The notes under the pieces were generated by a model. The model was not told where the DNA came from. It was given only the letters and a program-made list of their open reading frames with translations, and did not search any database. The translations under genes and the position numbers were made by a program. Shown here in pieces: positions 25,416-34,189 of a DNA stretch of 64,000 bases (position 1 is the stretch's first letter; the number at the start of each line of letters is the position of its first letter). The stretch lies in contig NZ_NKRG01000004.1 in the NCBI RefSeq assembly GCF_003351105.1, forward strand, positions 1 through 64,000, in the 5' to 3' direction. Source of the DNA: Thermosipho africanus Ob7 (GTDB lineage: Bacteria > Thermotogota > Thermotogae > Thermotogales > Fervidobacteriaceae).

Positions 25416-26386
25416 AGAAAAAATTAATATTAAACGCAATAATTGCAGTTGTACTTAGTTTGGGAATAATAATTGCCATACAGTTTTTTCAAGGCGATAT
25501 ATCTGGATTAAAAAATATACCAGCATATATAGTTATTTATACACTACTAGGCTATATTTTAATGTACCTAATTGGAGGACTTAGTACGAAAATATTTTTA
25601 AAGGTTCTTGGGTACAAAGTAAGGTATATAGACTGTTTTGAAAATTATTTTTTTGGTAACTTTTTTTCCTACATTACACCTCTCTACGTTGGAGGACAGC
25701 CTTTTCAGATTTATCATCTTTCAAAATTAGGTGTAAAGAGCGAAGATGGTACGAATTTTATTTCAACAAGGTTATTTGAAACTTTTGTTGTAAATATAAT
25801 TTTGGATGTTTGGATTTTTAAATACGCATTTAAAAATTTAAATTTTGGAAATGTTAGTAAATTTATAATTTTAATTGGTTTTATAGTTCAAGTTGTATTG
25901 ACTATAGCAATTTTAATTTTCATGTTTTTTCCGCAAATCTTTCGTTTTTTAATAAAACCGATATCAAAATTATTTAAACTGGATTTGACAAAGTTGGAAA
26001 ATTGGCTTTCAAATCTAAAAGAAAGTGTCTTTAATATGTGGAATAAAAATGCGTACATAGTTTTGATTGATACGGCTTTTTGGTTTGTGATAGTTTGTTT
26101 ACATGCCGTGCCATTTTACCTCATGTTCAAGCATTTTGCACATATAGATATTTCTTTTTTAAGACTGGTGGGAATTTTGTCACTAATAAACACAGTCGCA
26201 TATTTTGCCCCTACTCCTGGTGCAGCAGGAGGAATTGAAGGTATGTATCAACTATCTTTAAGAGGAATAATTTCTTCGTCTATAATTTCTCGTGCTATAC
26301 TTTTGTGGAGGCTTTTTAGCTATTACATTCCAATATTTTTAGGACTTGTATTCATATGGCGTATTAAGGATTGGACGCAAAGATAA
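25412..26386 (+). CDS. Flippase-like / LPG-synthase transmembrane-domain protein (YbhN family)
   Basis: A 324-residue inner-membrane protein with about eight helices and the family signatures GNFFSYITPLYVGGQPFQ (near residue 85) and FAPTPGAAGGIEGMY (near 270). Members of this family occur as the membrane half of lysyl-phosphatidylglycerol synthase and as AglD-type proteins in archaeal and bacterial surface lipid or glycan pathways. Overlap of its ATG with the CDP-alcohol transferase stop (ATGA) places it in the same pathway, perhaps moving the finished lipid across the membrane. No adjoining synthetase domain is present. Confidence 0.82.
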   Translation: MKKKLILNAIIAVVLSLGIIIAIQFFQGDISGLKNIPAYIVIYTLLGYILMYLIGGLSTKIFLKVLGYKVRYIDCFENYFFGNFFSYITPLYVGGQPFQIYHLSKLGVKSEDGTNFISTRLFETFVVNIILDVWIFKYAFKNLNFGNVSKFIILIGFIVQVVLTIAILIFMFFPQIFRFLIKPISKLFKLDLTKLENWLSNLKESVFNMWNKNAYIVLIDTAFWFVIVCLHAVPFYLMFKHFAHIDISFLRLVGILSLINTVAYFAPTPGAAGGIEGMYQLSLRGIISSSIISRAILLWRLFSYYIPIFLGLVFIWRIKDWTQR

Positions 26387-26413
26387 AATATATGATCTTT
26401 TTATAAAAAACAA

Positions 26414-26451
26414 TTTTTTAGCAAATTTTATATTCAAATTACGCTAAAAAA
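26414..26451. terminator. Weak AT-rich hairpin between convergent operons
   Basis: TTTTTTAGC (26414-26422) and GCTAAAAAA (26443-26451) form a 9-bp inverted repeat with a 20-base AT-rich loop, in the short gap between convergent genes. It may help termination but is weaker than the other hairpins here. Confidence 0.35.
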
Positions 26452-26454
26452 ATA

Positions 26455-27807
26455 CTACCACCATCTTTTTACTCTTTCCTTTTTTAGAGGAACCTTTTTT
26501 AATATATAAGCACTTTCAATTTTGGCATTTTCATATATTTTTTGCGTTGGACGTCTTGAAATAACATTTAGTACGTTAAACACAAAGATAGTTGGAGAAA
26601 CATACTTTTGTGTTTTAACAGATGCAAATATAGGAATTGCAAGTAATCTAAGTATACCTTCAATTACAAAATATATTTGTATACCAAAAATATGGTAGTT
26701 ATTAATGTAGAAATTGTATTTGTTAAATATTGCAGCAAAGTATCCTCCAGATATTGACCCTATAAGTCCACCTAGTCCTCCAAAAAAACCGAATACTGCA
26801 AAATACATGGGAGATATTCTCTTTGCTGCTTCCATTGGAAGTATTAATAGTGAAAGGTTTATTGCAGCCCAGCCTATTCCAGATATTACGGCATCAAGCC
26901 CCATTGCAAATGGCCAATATTTTTCATTCATTAGTATCCAGATAAATGGTGTAAAAGATACAATCAGTATGCCAGAGATCATAACAGTTTTATTTCCTAA
27001 TTTATCACTCATTTTACCCCATATAAAATAGAAAAGCATGGATATGAGTGTCATTACTATGGTTGCATAACTTATATATGTCATGGGAATATGAAGGTTT
27101 TTAAGCTGGTGGTATGAGAAAAATGGTGCGGTTAATAATAAAATAAAATTCCAATACATGTTTGCAAATGCTAGTTTCAAGAAGTTTTTTTCGCTAAAAA
27201 CTTCTTTTAATTCACTAATAGTTCCTAAAGTCTTTAAAGGTGGATCATCTACAGGAATTAGTGATATAAGTCCCAAAATTGTTCCTATTAACGTTATTGA
27301 GATTACATATATATAATTATATGGTTCAGGAACATTGTCTATAATATATGAAAATAGATAGAAAATTAGCAACGTTGAAAAAGAAATTAAAACACTTCTA
27401 ATGCCAAAATATCTTCCCCTTTTTTCAGATGGAATTATATCTGAAACAAGCGAAGACCAAGTGTTACCTGCCAATGAAGTAAAAGCTTGTGAAACGGCAA
27501 ATGTAATTATTAAAATCATAGGGGATTTTTTACCAAGCATTATTGATATGACAACAACAAACCAAAGTAGTTTGAATGAATTAAATAACATTAAAAGTCT
27601 TTTTCTGCGTTTGAATTTTTCAATAATAGAAGGAGTGACTATTTGAAGTAGTTGGAATACCATAGGAAAGGCAGCTGTTATCCCCAAAAGCACTTCATTA
27701 AAATTAAAGAAAAGTGCAATAGAGGTAAAAACAACTCCTTGAGTTAAAATAAAATAAAAATTTGAAAATATTCCTTCTACTATTAATAAAGAATCATTTT
27801 TGGTCAT
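26455..27807 (-). CDS. Major facilitator superfamily transporter
   Basis: A 450-residue inner-membrane protein with about twelve helices in two halves. Segments such as SDIIPSEKRGRYFGIRSVLI and IWGKMSDKLGNKTVMISG show the usual loop-2/loop-8 type signature of the family. Its ATG overlaps the rtcB stop (ATGA), so it is translated from the same message; this is the last gene of an operon that begins with the esterase at 32497. The substrate is not predictable; its operon partners (ABC importer and esterase) suggest uptake or efflux of a related compound. Confidence 0.82.
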   Translation of the reverse strand: MTKNDSLLIVEGIFSNFYFILTQGVVFTSIALFFNFNEVLLGITAAFPMVFQLLQIVTPSIIEKFKRRKRLLMLFNSFKLLWFVVVISIMLGKKSPMILIITFAVSQAFTSLAGNTWSSLVSDIIPSEKRGRYFGIRSVLISFSTLLIFYLFSYIIDNVPEPYNYIYVISITLIGTILGLISLIPVDDPPLKTLGTISELKEVFSEKNFLKLAFANMYWNFILLLTAPFFSYHQLKNLHIPMTYISYATIVMTLISMLFYFIWGKMSDKLGNKTVMISGILIVSFTPFIWILMNEKYWPFAMGLDAVISGIGWAAINLSLLILPMEAAKRISPMYFAVFGFFGGLGGLIGSISGGYFAAIFNKYNFYINNYHIFGIQIYFVIEGILRLLAIPIFASVKTQKYVSPTIFVFNVLNVISRRPTQKIYENAKIESAYILKKVPLKKERVKRWW

Positions 27808-29141
27808 CCTTTAATAACCCCCAGAGGAATTAATTTGGCAACTTTTTTAGAAAGATTTAATTTGTCTACAATTTCAATCACTCTGTCTATTTCCTTATAC
27901 GCATCTGGAGCCTCTTCTAATATTGTTTTTTTAGATTTACTTTTAACTATTATACCTCTTTTTTGAAGGTTTGAAAGTACTTGATTTAAATTAAGTTTTT
28001 TTAAAGCTTGTCTTCTGCCTAAAACTCTCCCTGCTCCGTGGGCTGTGGATGAGAATGCAAAATTTTCGTTTGTTCCTACCATTACATACGAAGCAGTTCC
28101 CATATTGCCAGGAATTAAAACAGGTTGCCCAATAGATTTATATTTTTCAGGAATATCTGGATGATATGGTCCAAAAGCTCTTGTGGCACCTTTTCTATGG
28201 ACTATTAACTTTTGATTGTCGTGTTTTTCAACCTTTGCAATATTGTGTGCAACATCGTACACGATTTCAACTTTTGAAAATTTGGAGAAAACTTTTCTTA
28301 TGTAGTGGGTAATAATTTGTCTATTAGAAAATGCATAATTTGCGGCACAATTCATTGCAGAATAATATTTTTGACCTAGATCACTATCAAAATAAGCGTA
28401 TGCAAGTTGTTTGTCTGGAAGGTCGTTATGTAAATTTCTCATAAGCTTTATATAATCAGTTGCAATTTGGTGTCCGAAGCCTCTGCTACCTGTGTGAATC
28501 ATTATTACTATATGATTTTTATAAAGCCCCAAAATATTTGCTTTTTTCTCATCATATATTTCTTCAACTTTTTGAATTTCAATAAAGTGATTTCCTGCAC
28601 CAAGTGTACCTAGTTCTTCCCTGCCTCTTTCATATGCTGTTTTAGAGATATCTTCCATACTTGCAGGAGAAATACTTCCAAAATCTTCAATGTATTCTAA
28701 ATCTTCAGAAAGTCCACATCCCATTTCAATTGCTCTTTTGGCGCCTTCTTCTATTATTTTTTTAAAGGATTTTTTATCAAATTTTTTTGATGTTGCTCCA
28801 ACTCCAACGGGTATTACATCGTAGAGCTCTTTAATAGTGCTCTCTATATATTTTTTAAAGTCATTATAGTCTATTTGCGTTTTAAGCAATCTAACTCCAC
28901 AGTTAATGTCAAATCCTACGCCGCCAGGGCTTATAATGTTAGAAAAGGCAGCAACACCTCCAATTGGAAATCCATATCCCCAATGAATATCGGGCATCGC
29001 ATAAGCGGCTTTCACTATAGTTGGAAGAGAAGCCACGTTTTTAAGTTGTTCAATTGCTTCGGATATTTCTGATAAGTTGTCGGTTAAAACAAAAGCATCA
29101 ACTTTCATATTCCCGGTCTTTTTTATTTTATGAATATACAT
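27804..29141 (-). CDS. rtcB: RNA ligase / RNA-splicing ligase RtcB
   Basis: GTP-dependent ligase that joins RNA 2',3'-cyclic phosphate or 3'-phosphate to 5'-OH ends. The 445-residue protein shows the metal-binding GVGFDINCGVRLL, GTLGAGNHFIE, HTGSRGFGHQIATDY and the guanylylated histidine in AHGAGRVLGRRQA. The ATG at 29141 is taken because GGGGTGG lies six bases before it; an in-frame ATG 15 bases upstream overlaps that site. It lies within an operon behind an ABC importer and overlaps the MFS gene, a setting with no obvious RNA link. No archease or RtcA gene is nearby in the window. Confidence 0.94.
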   Translation of the reverse strand: MYIHKIKKTGNMKVDAFVLTDNLSEISEAIEQLKNVASLPTIVKAAYAMPDIHWGYGFPIGGVAAFSNIISPGGVGFDINCGVRLLKTQIDYNDFKKYIESTIKELYDVIPVGVGATSKKFDKKSFKKIIEEGAKRAIEMGCGLSEDLEYIEDFGSISPASMEDISKTAYERGREELGTLGAGNHFIEIQKVEEIYDEKKANILGLYKNHIVIMIHTGSRGFGHQIATDYIKLMRNLHNDLPDKQLAYAYFDSDLGQKYYSAMNCAANYAFSNRQIITHYIRKVFSKFSKVEIVYDVAHNIAKVEKHDNQKLIVHRKGATRAFGPYHPDIPEKYKSIGQPVLIPGNMGTASYVMVGTNENFAFSSTAHGAGRVLGRRQALKKLNLNQVLSNLQKRGIIVKSKSKKTILEEAPDAYKEIDRVIEIVDKLNLSKKVAKLIPLGVIKG

Positions 29142-29143
29142 TC

Positions 29144-29800
29144 TTATCCACCCCATAACTTAATAATTTCATTTGACAGGTCAGATTCATTGATTTGACT
29201 GGTTAAAAACTCTCCTATGATTTTTGCAGGTCTATTTGAAAGAACGTATATTTTATCCGATAACATTAATGCTTCTTTTAAATCATGGGTTACAAGAATA
29301 GTAGTTATATGATTTTTATCTATTTGAGTGTTTAGATCCTTTATTAAATTCCATTTTATGTGGATATCAAGAGATGAAAATGGTTCATCAAGTAATAATA
29401 AATCTGGTTCGACAAGTAGCGCCCTTGCAAGATTTACCCTTTGCTTCATGCCTCCGCTAAGTTTAATAGGATAATAGTCTTTAAATTCGTATAGTTTTAG
29501 GGATTTAAGAATATTATCAATTTTTTTACTATCTTCAGATACAAATTTAAGATTTTCATATATTGTTTTCCAGGGAATAAGTCTTGGTTCTTGAAAGATA
29601 TAACCTATTTTATCAAATTTTTTCTCAATTTTTCCTTCGGCATCCTCTAGACCTGCTATTATCCTCAAAAGTGTAGTTTTACCACATCCGGAGGGGCCAA
29701 GAAGTGCGACTTTTTCACCTTTAGATATTGAAAGGTTTATGTTTTTAAAAATGCATAATTTTCCAAAGTTTTTGGAGACATTTTCTAATTTAAGAAGCAT
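29144..29800 (-). CDS. ABC importer ATP-binding protein (nitrate/sulfonate type)
   Basis: A 218-residue ATPase of the SsuB/TauB/NrtD group. Walker A is GPSGCGKTT (residues about 35-43), the Q-loop FQEPRLIPW is characteristic of this group, the signature is LSGGMKQRVNLARAL and Walker B is LLLLDEPFSSLD. It works with the permease at 29790 and the binding protein at 30518. It overlaps the permease gene by 11 bases. ATG follows AAGGAAGG. The substrate class (sulfonate, thiamine precursor, nitrate-like or other) is unresolved. Confidence 0.9.
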   Translation of the reverse strand: MLLKLENVSKNFGKLCIFKNINLSISKGEKVALLGPSGCGKTTLLRIIAGLEDAEGKIEKKFDKIGYIFQEPRLIPWKTIYENLKFVSEDSKKIDNILKSLKLYEFKDYYPIKLSGGMKQRVNLARALLVEPDLLLLDEPFSSLDIHIKWNLIKDLNTQIDKNHITTILVTHDLKEALMLSDKIYVLSNRPAKIIGEFLTSQINESDLSNEIIKLWGG

Positions 29801-30521
29801 AATAAAATTCCTTCCTTTTTATAATGAATTTTATTAGCCTTTCAGAAGATATACCCAATAGTATAGCAAATATAGTTAAAGCATATACTTTTGGAACGTT
29901 TACATATTGTCTTGCCCAAGCAATTTGTACACCAATACCTTCGTTTCCTGCTAGATACTCAGAGACTATTATAACTTTCCATATGTTTCCAGAGATAACC
30001 TCTAATGCGGTAAATAGAAAGGGGATTACCGAGCCTATATAGATATCTTTTACTATTCTCTTTTTTGGAACTTTATAAACATATGCCATTTCAATTAATT
30101 TCTTGTCAGTATTTTTGACTCCTTGAGCTATTGCAAATGTTGTATTTGGTAGAAGAGATAGAACAGTTATTACAATCGGTCCTTTAAAACCAATCCCCCA
30201 AACAAATATTACTAAGACAAGCCAGGATATAACAGGCACTGACTGAAAAATAGTAAATGCAGGTCTAAAAAGTTCGTATAGTACATCAAAAATTCCCATT
30301 AAAAAGCCAAAGAAAAAACCAAGAATGATTGTAAAAGCCAGTGCAATAATACCTTTAAGTACTGTTGAAAGCAGAGATGACCATAAGGTTTTGGTTTGGA
30401 CAAGATCAATAAAGACCCTCCCTACAGAGATTGGTGTAGGGAGGATGAGTTGAGAATCTATTATTATCGAAAAAATCCACCAAATAAGGATGAATAAAAT
30501 TAATCCGTATAAAAATTTCAT
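29790..30521 (-). CDS. ABC importer permease (SsuC/TauC type)
   Basis: A 243-residue inner-membrane permease with about six helices. The EAA-type coupling loop is visible around EMAYVYKVPKKRIVKDIYIG (about 143-162) and the stretch FQSVPVISWLVLVIFVWG is typical of the sulfonate/taurine/nitrate importer family. It overlaps the binding-protein gene by four bases and the ATPase gene by eleven, so the three importer subunits are coupled. Confidence 0.88.
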   Translation of the reverse strand: MKFLYGLILFILIWWIFSIIIDSQLILPTPISVGRVFIDLVQTKTLWSSLLSTVLKGIIALAFTIILGFFFGFLMGIFDVLYELFRPAFTIFQSVPVISWLVLVIFVWGIGFKGPIVITVLSLLPNTTFAIAQGVKNTDKKLIEMAYVYKVPKKRIVKDIYIGSVIPFLFTALEVISGNIWKVIIVSEYLAGNEGIGVQIAWARQYVNVPKVYALTIFAILLGISSERLIKFIIKRKEFYYAS

Positions 30522-31426
30522 TTTAGATAGAAACCCTCGTCAGGAACTTGTGGAATGCCTTCTGGATAAAGTTCATGCATCGTTTTTAAAAAGTTGTGAA
30601 CTTCATTTTTACATTCATTAATTGGTATATACTTAAATGTTGTTCTTTCAAGTGATTTTTTTAGAATAGCAGATGGTATAGGAAGATATTTACTTGTAAT
30701 TTCAAGTGCTTCATCTATATGACTGTTTGCATATTCAACGCTTTTTTTGAATGTTTTTTCAACATCGTTTATTACATTTTCAAATTCAGTAATTTTACCT
30801 ACCACAAATAGTCCTGCAATAGGAATACCTAATGATGAATTTGATATTTTATTCCATTCTTGTTGGAAGTCAAGAACTATTTTTCCACTATCAAGGCACA
30901 TTGATACAAAAGGTTCTGGAAGAGCTGCAAAATTAATTTTCTTAGACTTAAAAAGTGCTACAATTTCTTGAGGAGCTGCATATGCAAATTTTACGTCAAC
31001 ATCTGGCTTGAGGCCGTTTTGTACCAAAAGATATCTAAGCAAAACATCAACTGTCTGTCCACGACCGTGAGCAGAGTATACAGTTTTTCCTTTAAGTGAA
31101 CTTAAATCTTTAAAGTCTTCGTTTGCAATTAAATAAAAAACTTTCCATTCATGTACACCAACTAATTTTATATCTACTCCACTTGAATATATATTCGCTG
31201 CCGTTGTAATTGGAAGTACTACGAACTTTGAATAATTTGATGAAACCTTTGAGACTACTTCATCGAGGTTTTTCCAAAGCTCAATTGAAATTCCAACTTC
31301 TCCTTTTACTTTTTCGCCAAGTATAGGTGCTACAGGGAAAATAGTTGGGCCAAAAGGATTTAATAAACTGATTCCAAATTGTAAGATGCTAAATAATAGT
31401 ATAATACTAATAACTAATTTTTTCAT
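30518..31426 (-). CDS. ABC importer periplasmic binding protein (NMT1/SsuA-like)
   Basis: A 302-residue secreted protein that delivers the substrate to the importer. A Sec signal peptide covers about residues 1-22 (KKLVISIILLFSILQFGIS). The mature part shows the two-lobed pattern of NMT1/SsuA-like proteins, with LKGKTVYSAHGRGQTVDVLL and FAALPEPFVSMCLDSG. Start at 31426 is chosen because GGGAGGG lies six bases ahead. The ligand is not recognisable; aliphatic sulfonates, pyrimidine precursors of thiamine and similar small molecules are all possible. No riboswitch is seen upstream. Confidence 0.85.
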   Translation of the reverse strand: MKKLVISIILLFSILQFGISLLNPFGPTIFPVAPILGEKVKGEVGISIELWKNLDEVVSKVSSNYSKFVVLPITTAANIYSSGVDIKLVGVHEWKVFYLIANEDFKDLSSLKGKTVYSAHGRGQTVDVLLRYLLVQNGLKPDVDVKFAYAAPQEIVALFKSKKINFAALPEPFVSMCLDSGKIVLDFQQEWNKISNSSLGIPIAGLFVVGKITEFENVINDVEKTFKKSVEYANSHIDEALEITSKYLPIPSAILKKSLERTTFKYIPINECKNEVHNFLKTMHELYPEGIPQVPDEGFYLK

Positions 31427-31441
31427 ATACATCCCTCCCGA

Positions 31442-32497
31442 TTAATCATTTAAAATCTTTTTTATAGCATCTTTAAATCTTTTTCCCCAAAAATATTCAT
31501 TGTGTTTTCCATTTTCGTCTATTCTAAAATAAATTTTAACAGAAAAATCGTTTAAAATTTCTTTCATTTTGTTTGCAAGTATTACCATTTCTTTATCTTC
31601 AAGTTTTCCTACATCCATATAGATTTTTCCTTTTGGAGGATTATCTTTTATATATTCAAAAATTTTCTCGTTTGCAAAAAACAAAGAAGGACTCATTGCA
31701 ATTGCTCCTGAAAATATTTCTGGATATTTTGCCAATGCATATAAAGATATTAAACCTCCCATAGATGAGCCACCAATGAAAGTTTTCTCTTTATTTGCTT
31801 TAAAATTATTGTCAATAAAAGGTTTGAGCGTTTCAACGATAAATTTTATGTAGGAATCGCCTTTACCGCCAGCTTTAAATTTCTCATCATACCACGGGCT
31901 ATACTCGGAGAGTCTATCTTTTGTGTTGTATATTCCAACAACAATGATTGGTTCAATTTCTCCGTTATTTATTAACTCATCTAATGTTTCATCTATCTTC
32001 CATTCTATTCCTATAAATGATGTTTTTTTATCAAATAGATTTTGTCCATCGTGCATATAAATTACTGGAAGGTTTTCTTTATATTTTGGTGGGATATATA
32101 CAATAATATCTCTAAAATTTTTTAGTTGTGGGGAATAAAAATTTTCATATTTTATTAGCTTCCCTTTCATATCACTAAATCCTTTTACAAATAACTTTAT
32201 TTTAATATTATCCTTAAATATACGTGCAATTCTGACACTTTTAGTTTCAGATTTTTCTTTGCTGCCTCTATTTACTGTAAATTTTATAACCCCAGAAAGG
32301 TCAGTCTTTAGGATATATTTTCCATTTTTAAACTCGAACTTAAAATTGGGGTCACCATATTTCCAACTATTAAAAGAACCTGCTAAAAATATGTCATCTT
32401 CAAGTTTTTCTAAGTTTTTTATTTCAAAATATACAGTGTATGAAAATATAGAAATTGTAATAGATAAAGTCAAAAATATGAAAAAGAGTTTTTTCAA
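31442..32497 (-). CDS. Secreted esterase with N-terminal glycogen-binding-like domain
   Basis: A 351-residue protein of the putative esterase (EsterD-like) family. A signal peptide (residues 1-19) is followed by an immunoglobulin-like domain with the CBM48 pattern DDIFLAGSFNSWKYGDPNF and then an alpha/beta hydrolase with VIYMHDGQNLFD, nucleophile in GGSSMGGL and histidine in GKHNEYFWGKR. The arrangement resembles Thermotoga esterases with an N-terminal Ig-like domain. Start is TTG after AAGGAGG. It is the first gene of the operon containing the ABC importer, so it may release the compound that is imported. Confidence 0.82.
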   Translation of the reverse strand: MKKLFFIFLTLSITISIFSYTVYFEIKNLEKLEDDIFLAGSFNSWKYGDPNFKFEFKNGKYILKTDLSGVIKFTVNRGSKEKSETKSVRIARIFKDNIKIKLFVKGFSDMKGKLIKYENFYSPQLKNFRDIIVYIPPKYKENLPVIYMHDGQNLFDKKTSFIGIEWKIDETLDELINNGEIEPIIVVGIYNTKDRLSEYSPWYDEKFKAGGKGDSYIKFIVETLKPFIDNNFKANKEKTFIGGSSMGGLISLYALAKYPEIFSGAIAMSPSLFFANEKIFEYIKDNPPKGKIYMDVGKLEDKEMVILANKMKEILNDFSVKIYFRIDENGKHNEYFWGKRFKDAIKKILND

Positions 32498-32526
32498 AAA
32501 AAAGCCTCCTTATATATTATAACACA

Positions 32527-32552
32527 AAAAGGCCTCTTAAAAGAGGCCTTTT
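32527..32552 (-). terminator. Terminator of the tRNA-Thr transcript
   Basis: A 12-bp perfect stem (AAAAGGCCTCTT at 32527-32538 with its complement at 32541-32552), two-base loop, then T-rich sequence on the minus strand. It directly abuts the CCA end of the tRNA. Confidence 0.85.
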
Positions 32553-32628
32553 GGAGCAGGCGGTGGGACTCGAACCCACACCCTCCTCCTTACCAAGGAG
32601 GCGCTCCACCTCTTGAAGCTACGCCTGC
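32552..32628 (-). tRNA. tRNA-Thr, anticodon GGT
   Basis: 77-base cloverleaf on the minus strand. The acceptor stem GCAGGCG (32628-32622) pairs with CGCCTGC (32562-32556), followed by T and an encoded CCA. The anticodon stem CCTCC/GGAGG encloses TTGGTAA, giving anticodon GGT (reads ACC/ACU threonine codons). The T arm is GTGGG-TTCGAGT-CCCAC. It has its own promoter at 32640-32668 and terminator. Confidence 0.96.
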
Positions 32629-32639
32629 AACCTGAAAAT

Positions 32640-32668
32640 ATTTTAACAAATTAACTTTTAATTGTCAA
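32640..32668 (-). promoter_or_regulatory. Promoter of tRNA-Thr
   Basis: On the minus strand TTGACA (32668-32663) and TAAAAT (32645-32640) are 17 bases apart. Transcription would start near 32633, five bases before the mature tRNA. The -35 overlaps the end of the DUF1292 gene. Confidence 0.8.
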
Positions 32669-32993
32669 TATCTTCGTTTTCGTCATCAACTATTTCAAAG
32701 TCGGACATTTCTTCAAACATTTTTGCAACTCTGTTAAATTCGTCTTCGTCTTCGATAGTATCAAGGAATACATTTCCTTCTTCATCAACTGTTTTCTTGA
32801 ATATGTAGAGTTCTCCAAAATCTGTGATTTCTTCGTTTTCCACAAATATCTCTTCACAAGCCCAATAATCGGAACCTTCATTTTCGATTTCGGCTAGTAG
32901 TATAAAGTTGTGTTCATTTCCTTCTTCATCATAAAGTGTAAAAGCCTCTAAATGTTCATGTTCGTGTTCATGTTCATGATGGTGATCATGCAT
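32658..32993 (-). CDS. DUF1292 protein with histidine-rich N-terminus
   Basis: A 111-residue acidic protein of the DUF1292 family (YrzB-like), function not known. The core begins about residue 20 (FTLYDEEGNEHNFILLAEI). The N-terminus is an unusually histidine-rich stretch (MHDHHHEHEHEHEHLEA), which could bind metal ions; it may be a lineage-specific addition. The ATG at 32993 is preferred over an earlier TTG because GGAG lies at a usable distance. A minus-strand extended -10 is at 33030-33038. Its 3' end contains the -35 of the tRNA promoter. Confidence 0.8.
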   Translation of the reverse strand: MHDHHHEHEHEHEHLEAFTLYDEEGNEHNFILLAEIENEGSDYWACEEIFVENEEITDFGELYIFKKTVDEEGNVFLDTIEDEDEFNRVAKMFEEMSDFEIVDDENEDIDN

Positions 32994-33029
32994 ATTACTC
33001 AACTCTCCTTTTAAAAAATTTGCTTATCA

Positions 33030-33038
33030 ATTATAACA
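33030..33038 (-). promoter_or_regulatory. Extended -10 promoter of the DUF1292 gene
   Basis: TGTTATAAT on the minus strand (33038-33030) predicts a start near 33023, 30 bases before the ATG. No good -35 is visible, consistent with an extended -10 promoter. Confidence 0.45.
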
Positions 33039-33061
33039 TGAATATTATCCTTTGTATAGTA

Positions 33062-34186
33062 CTATATTCCAAATTCAAAATTAAACGCAACTCCAAATCC
33101 TTGATATGAGTCTTTAGATGGTATTATTTTGTCTGAAGTAATAGTTATTCCAAAATTTGATTTTAACAATATAAGATCTATTCCAAGGCCTAATGTATTT
33201 GAGAATACAGAATTTTTTGAATAGTATCCGAATTTATAAAATGGTATTAAAAAGAATATTTTTTTATAAATTTCTGCTGAAAGTGTGTAACTTCTATCGA
33301 AATAGTACATACCTTCCAAGTGAAAATCTGCTAAAAATTTAAAGTTGTAATAGCCACTTAGGTTGAGCTTTGGAGAAATTTTAATTTCTTTGTCTATTGA
33401 TTTAACTTCCAAATTGGTATCTACAATTTCAAATGAGAGATTTTCATAAGTTGCATCAGTAGTTATTCTTAATAATTTTGCGCTAGGTAAAGTTATAGGT
33501 TTGATTGTTATATTATTTACAAATATTCCAAGTCTACTGTTTGAATATCCTAACGAAGCTGCTATACCCGTTGGTGATTTTTTTGCTTCGTTTTCTGATT
33601 CTGTATTTATAGGAATGTATCCAATCAGGTCATAATTTAATTCTAAATTGATCTTTGATGGAGATGAGCTAGAAGTATATTTAAAATAAAATTTTTGATC
33701 TTTTTCCGAAATATATATAACAGGAGTGTATACATAGGGAGATATTGAAAGATTATTAAATTTTAATGCAACGCCTATATTTAAAAATGTGTTTGAGTAA
33801 GAAGGAATTTTAATCTCGTCGTATTCATATGTTTTATCTATTTCGATATCATTTGTTAAAAATTTAAACAAATCGTCTGGAATTGAAAGTAATAGATTCA
33901 TATCCAGCTCAGCAAATGGCGTTAATGAAAATTTTCCAATTTTTATAGAAGCACTTGCATGAGTATTACCAAAAATCCCTACTCTGAATGAATTTATTTT
34001 GTTTATATCAAGAATACCATCATTTAGTAAATTATTTAAATTATCTACATTGTATATGAATTGGTAAAGGTAAGGGTTAAATGAGAAGTTTAATTTGAAA
34101 AGTTTAAAATTGTTATCGTAATTTACAAATGAAAGCGAAGTTATTGCAAATAAAAAAATGATTAGAAAGAAAAATAATTTTTTCAT
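33062..34186 (-). CDS. Secreted beta-strand protein, probable outer-membrane barrel
   Basis: A 374-residue protein with a signal peptide (residues 1-20). The rest is made of alternating hydrophobic/polar strands rich in aromatic and asparagine residues and ends GFGVAFNFEFGI, the terminal-phenylalanine/strand pattern of outer-membrane beta-barrels. In Thermotogales such proteins belong to the toga or outer membrane. No named family was recognised. ATG follows GGAGGTG. It lies four bases after a lipoprotein gene on the same strand, so they may act together at the outer membrane. Confidence 0.65.
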   Translation of the reverse strand: MKKLFFFLIIFLFAITSLSFVNYDNNFKLFKLNFSFNPYLYQFIYNVDNLNNLLNDGILDINKINSFRVGIFGNTHASASIKIGKFSLTPFAELDMNLLLSIPDDLFKFLTNDIEIDKTYEYDEIKIPSYSNTFLNIGVALKFNNLSISPYVYTPVIYISEKDQKFYFKYTSSSSPSKINLELNYDLIGYIPINTESENEAKKSPTGIAASLGYSNSRLGIFVNNITIKPITLPSAKLLRITTDATYENLSFEIVDTNLEVKSIDKEIKISPKLNLSGYYNFKFLADFHLEGMYYFDRSYTLSAEIYKKIFFLIPFYKFGYYSKNSVFSNTLGLGIDLILLKSNFGITITSDKIIPSKDSYQGFGVAFNFEFGI

Positions 34187-34189
34187 AAA

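Noticed and set aside
23003-26386. Di-myo-inositol phosphate pathway like that of Thermotoga maritima
   Set aside because: The cytidylyltransferase and CDP-alcohol enzyme are separate, no inositol-1-phosphate synthase is present, and an aminotransferase is coupled instead.
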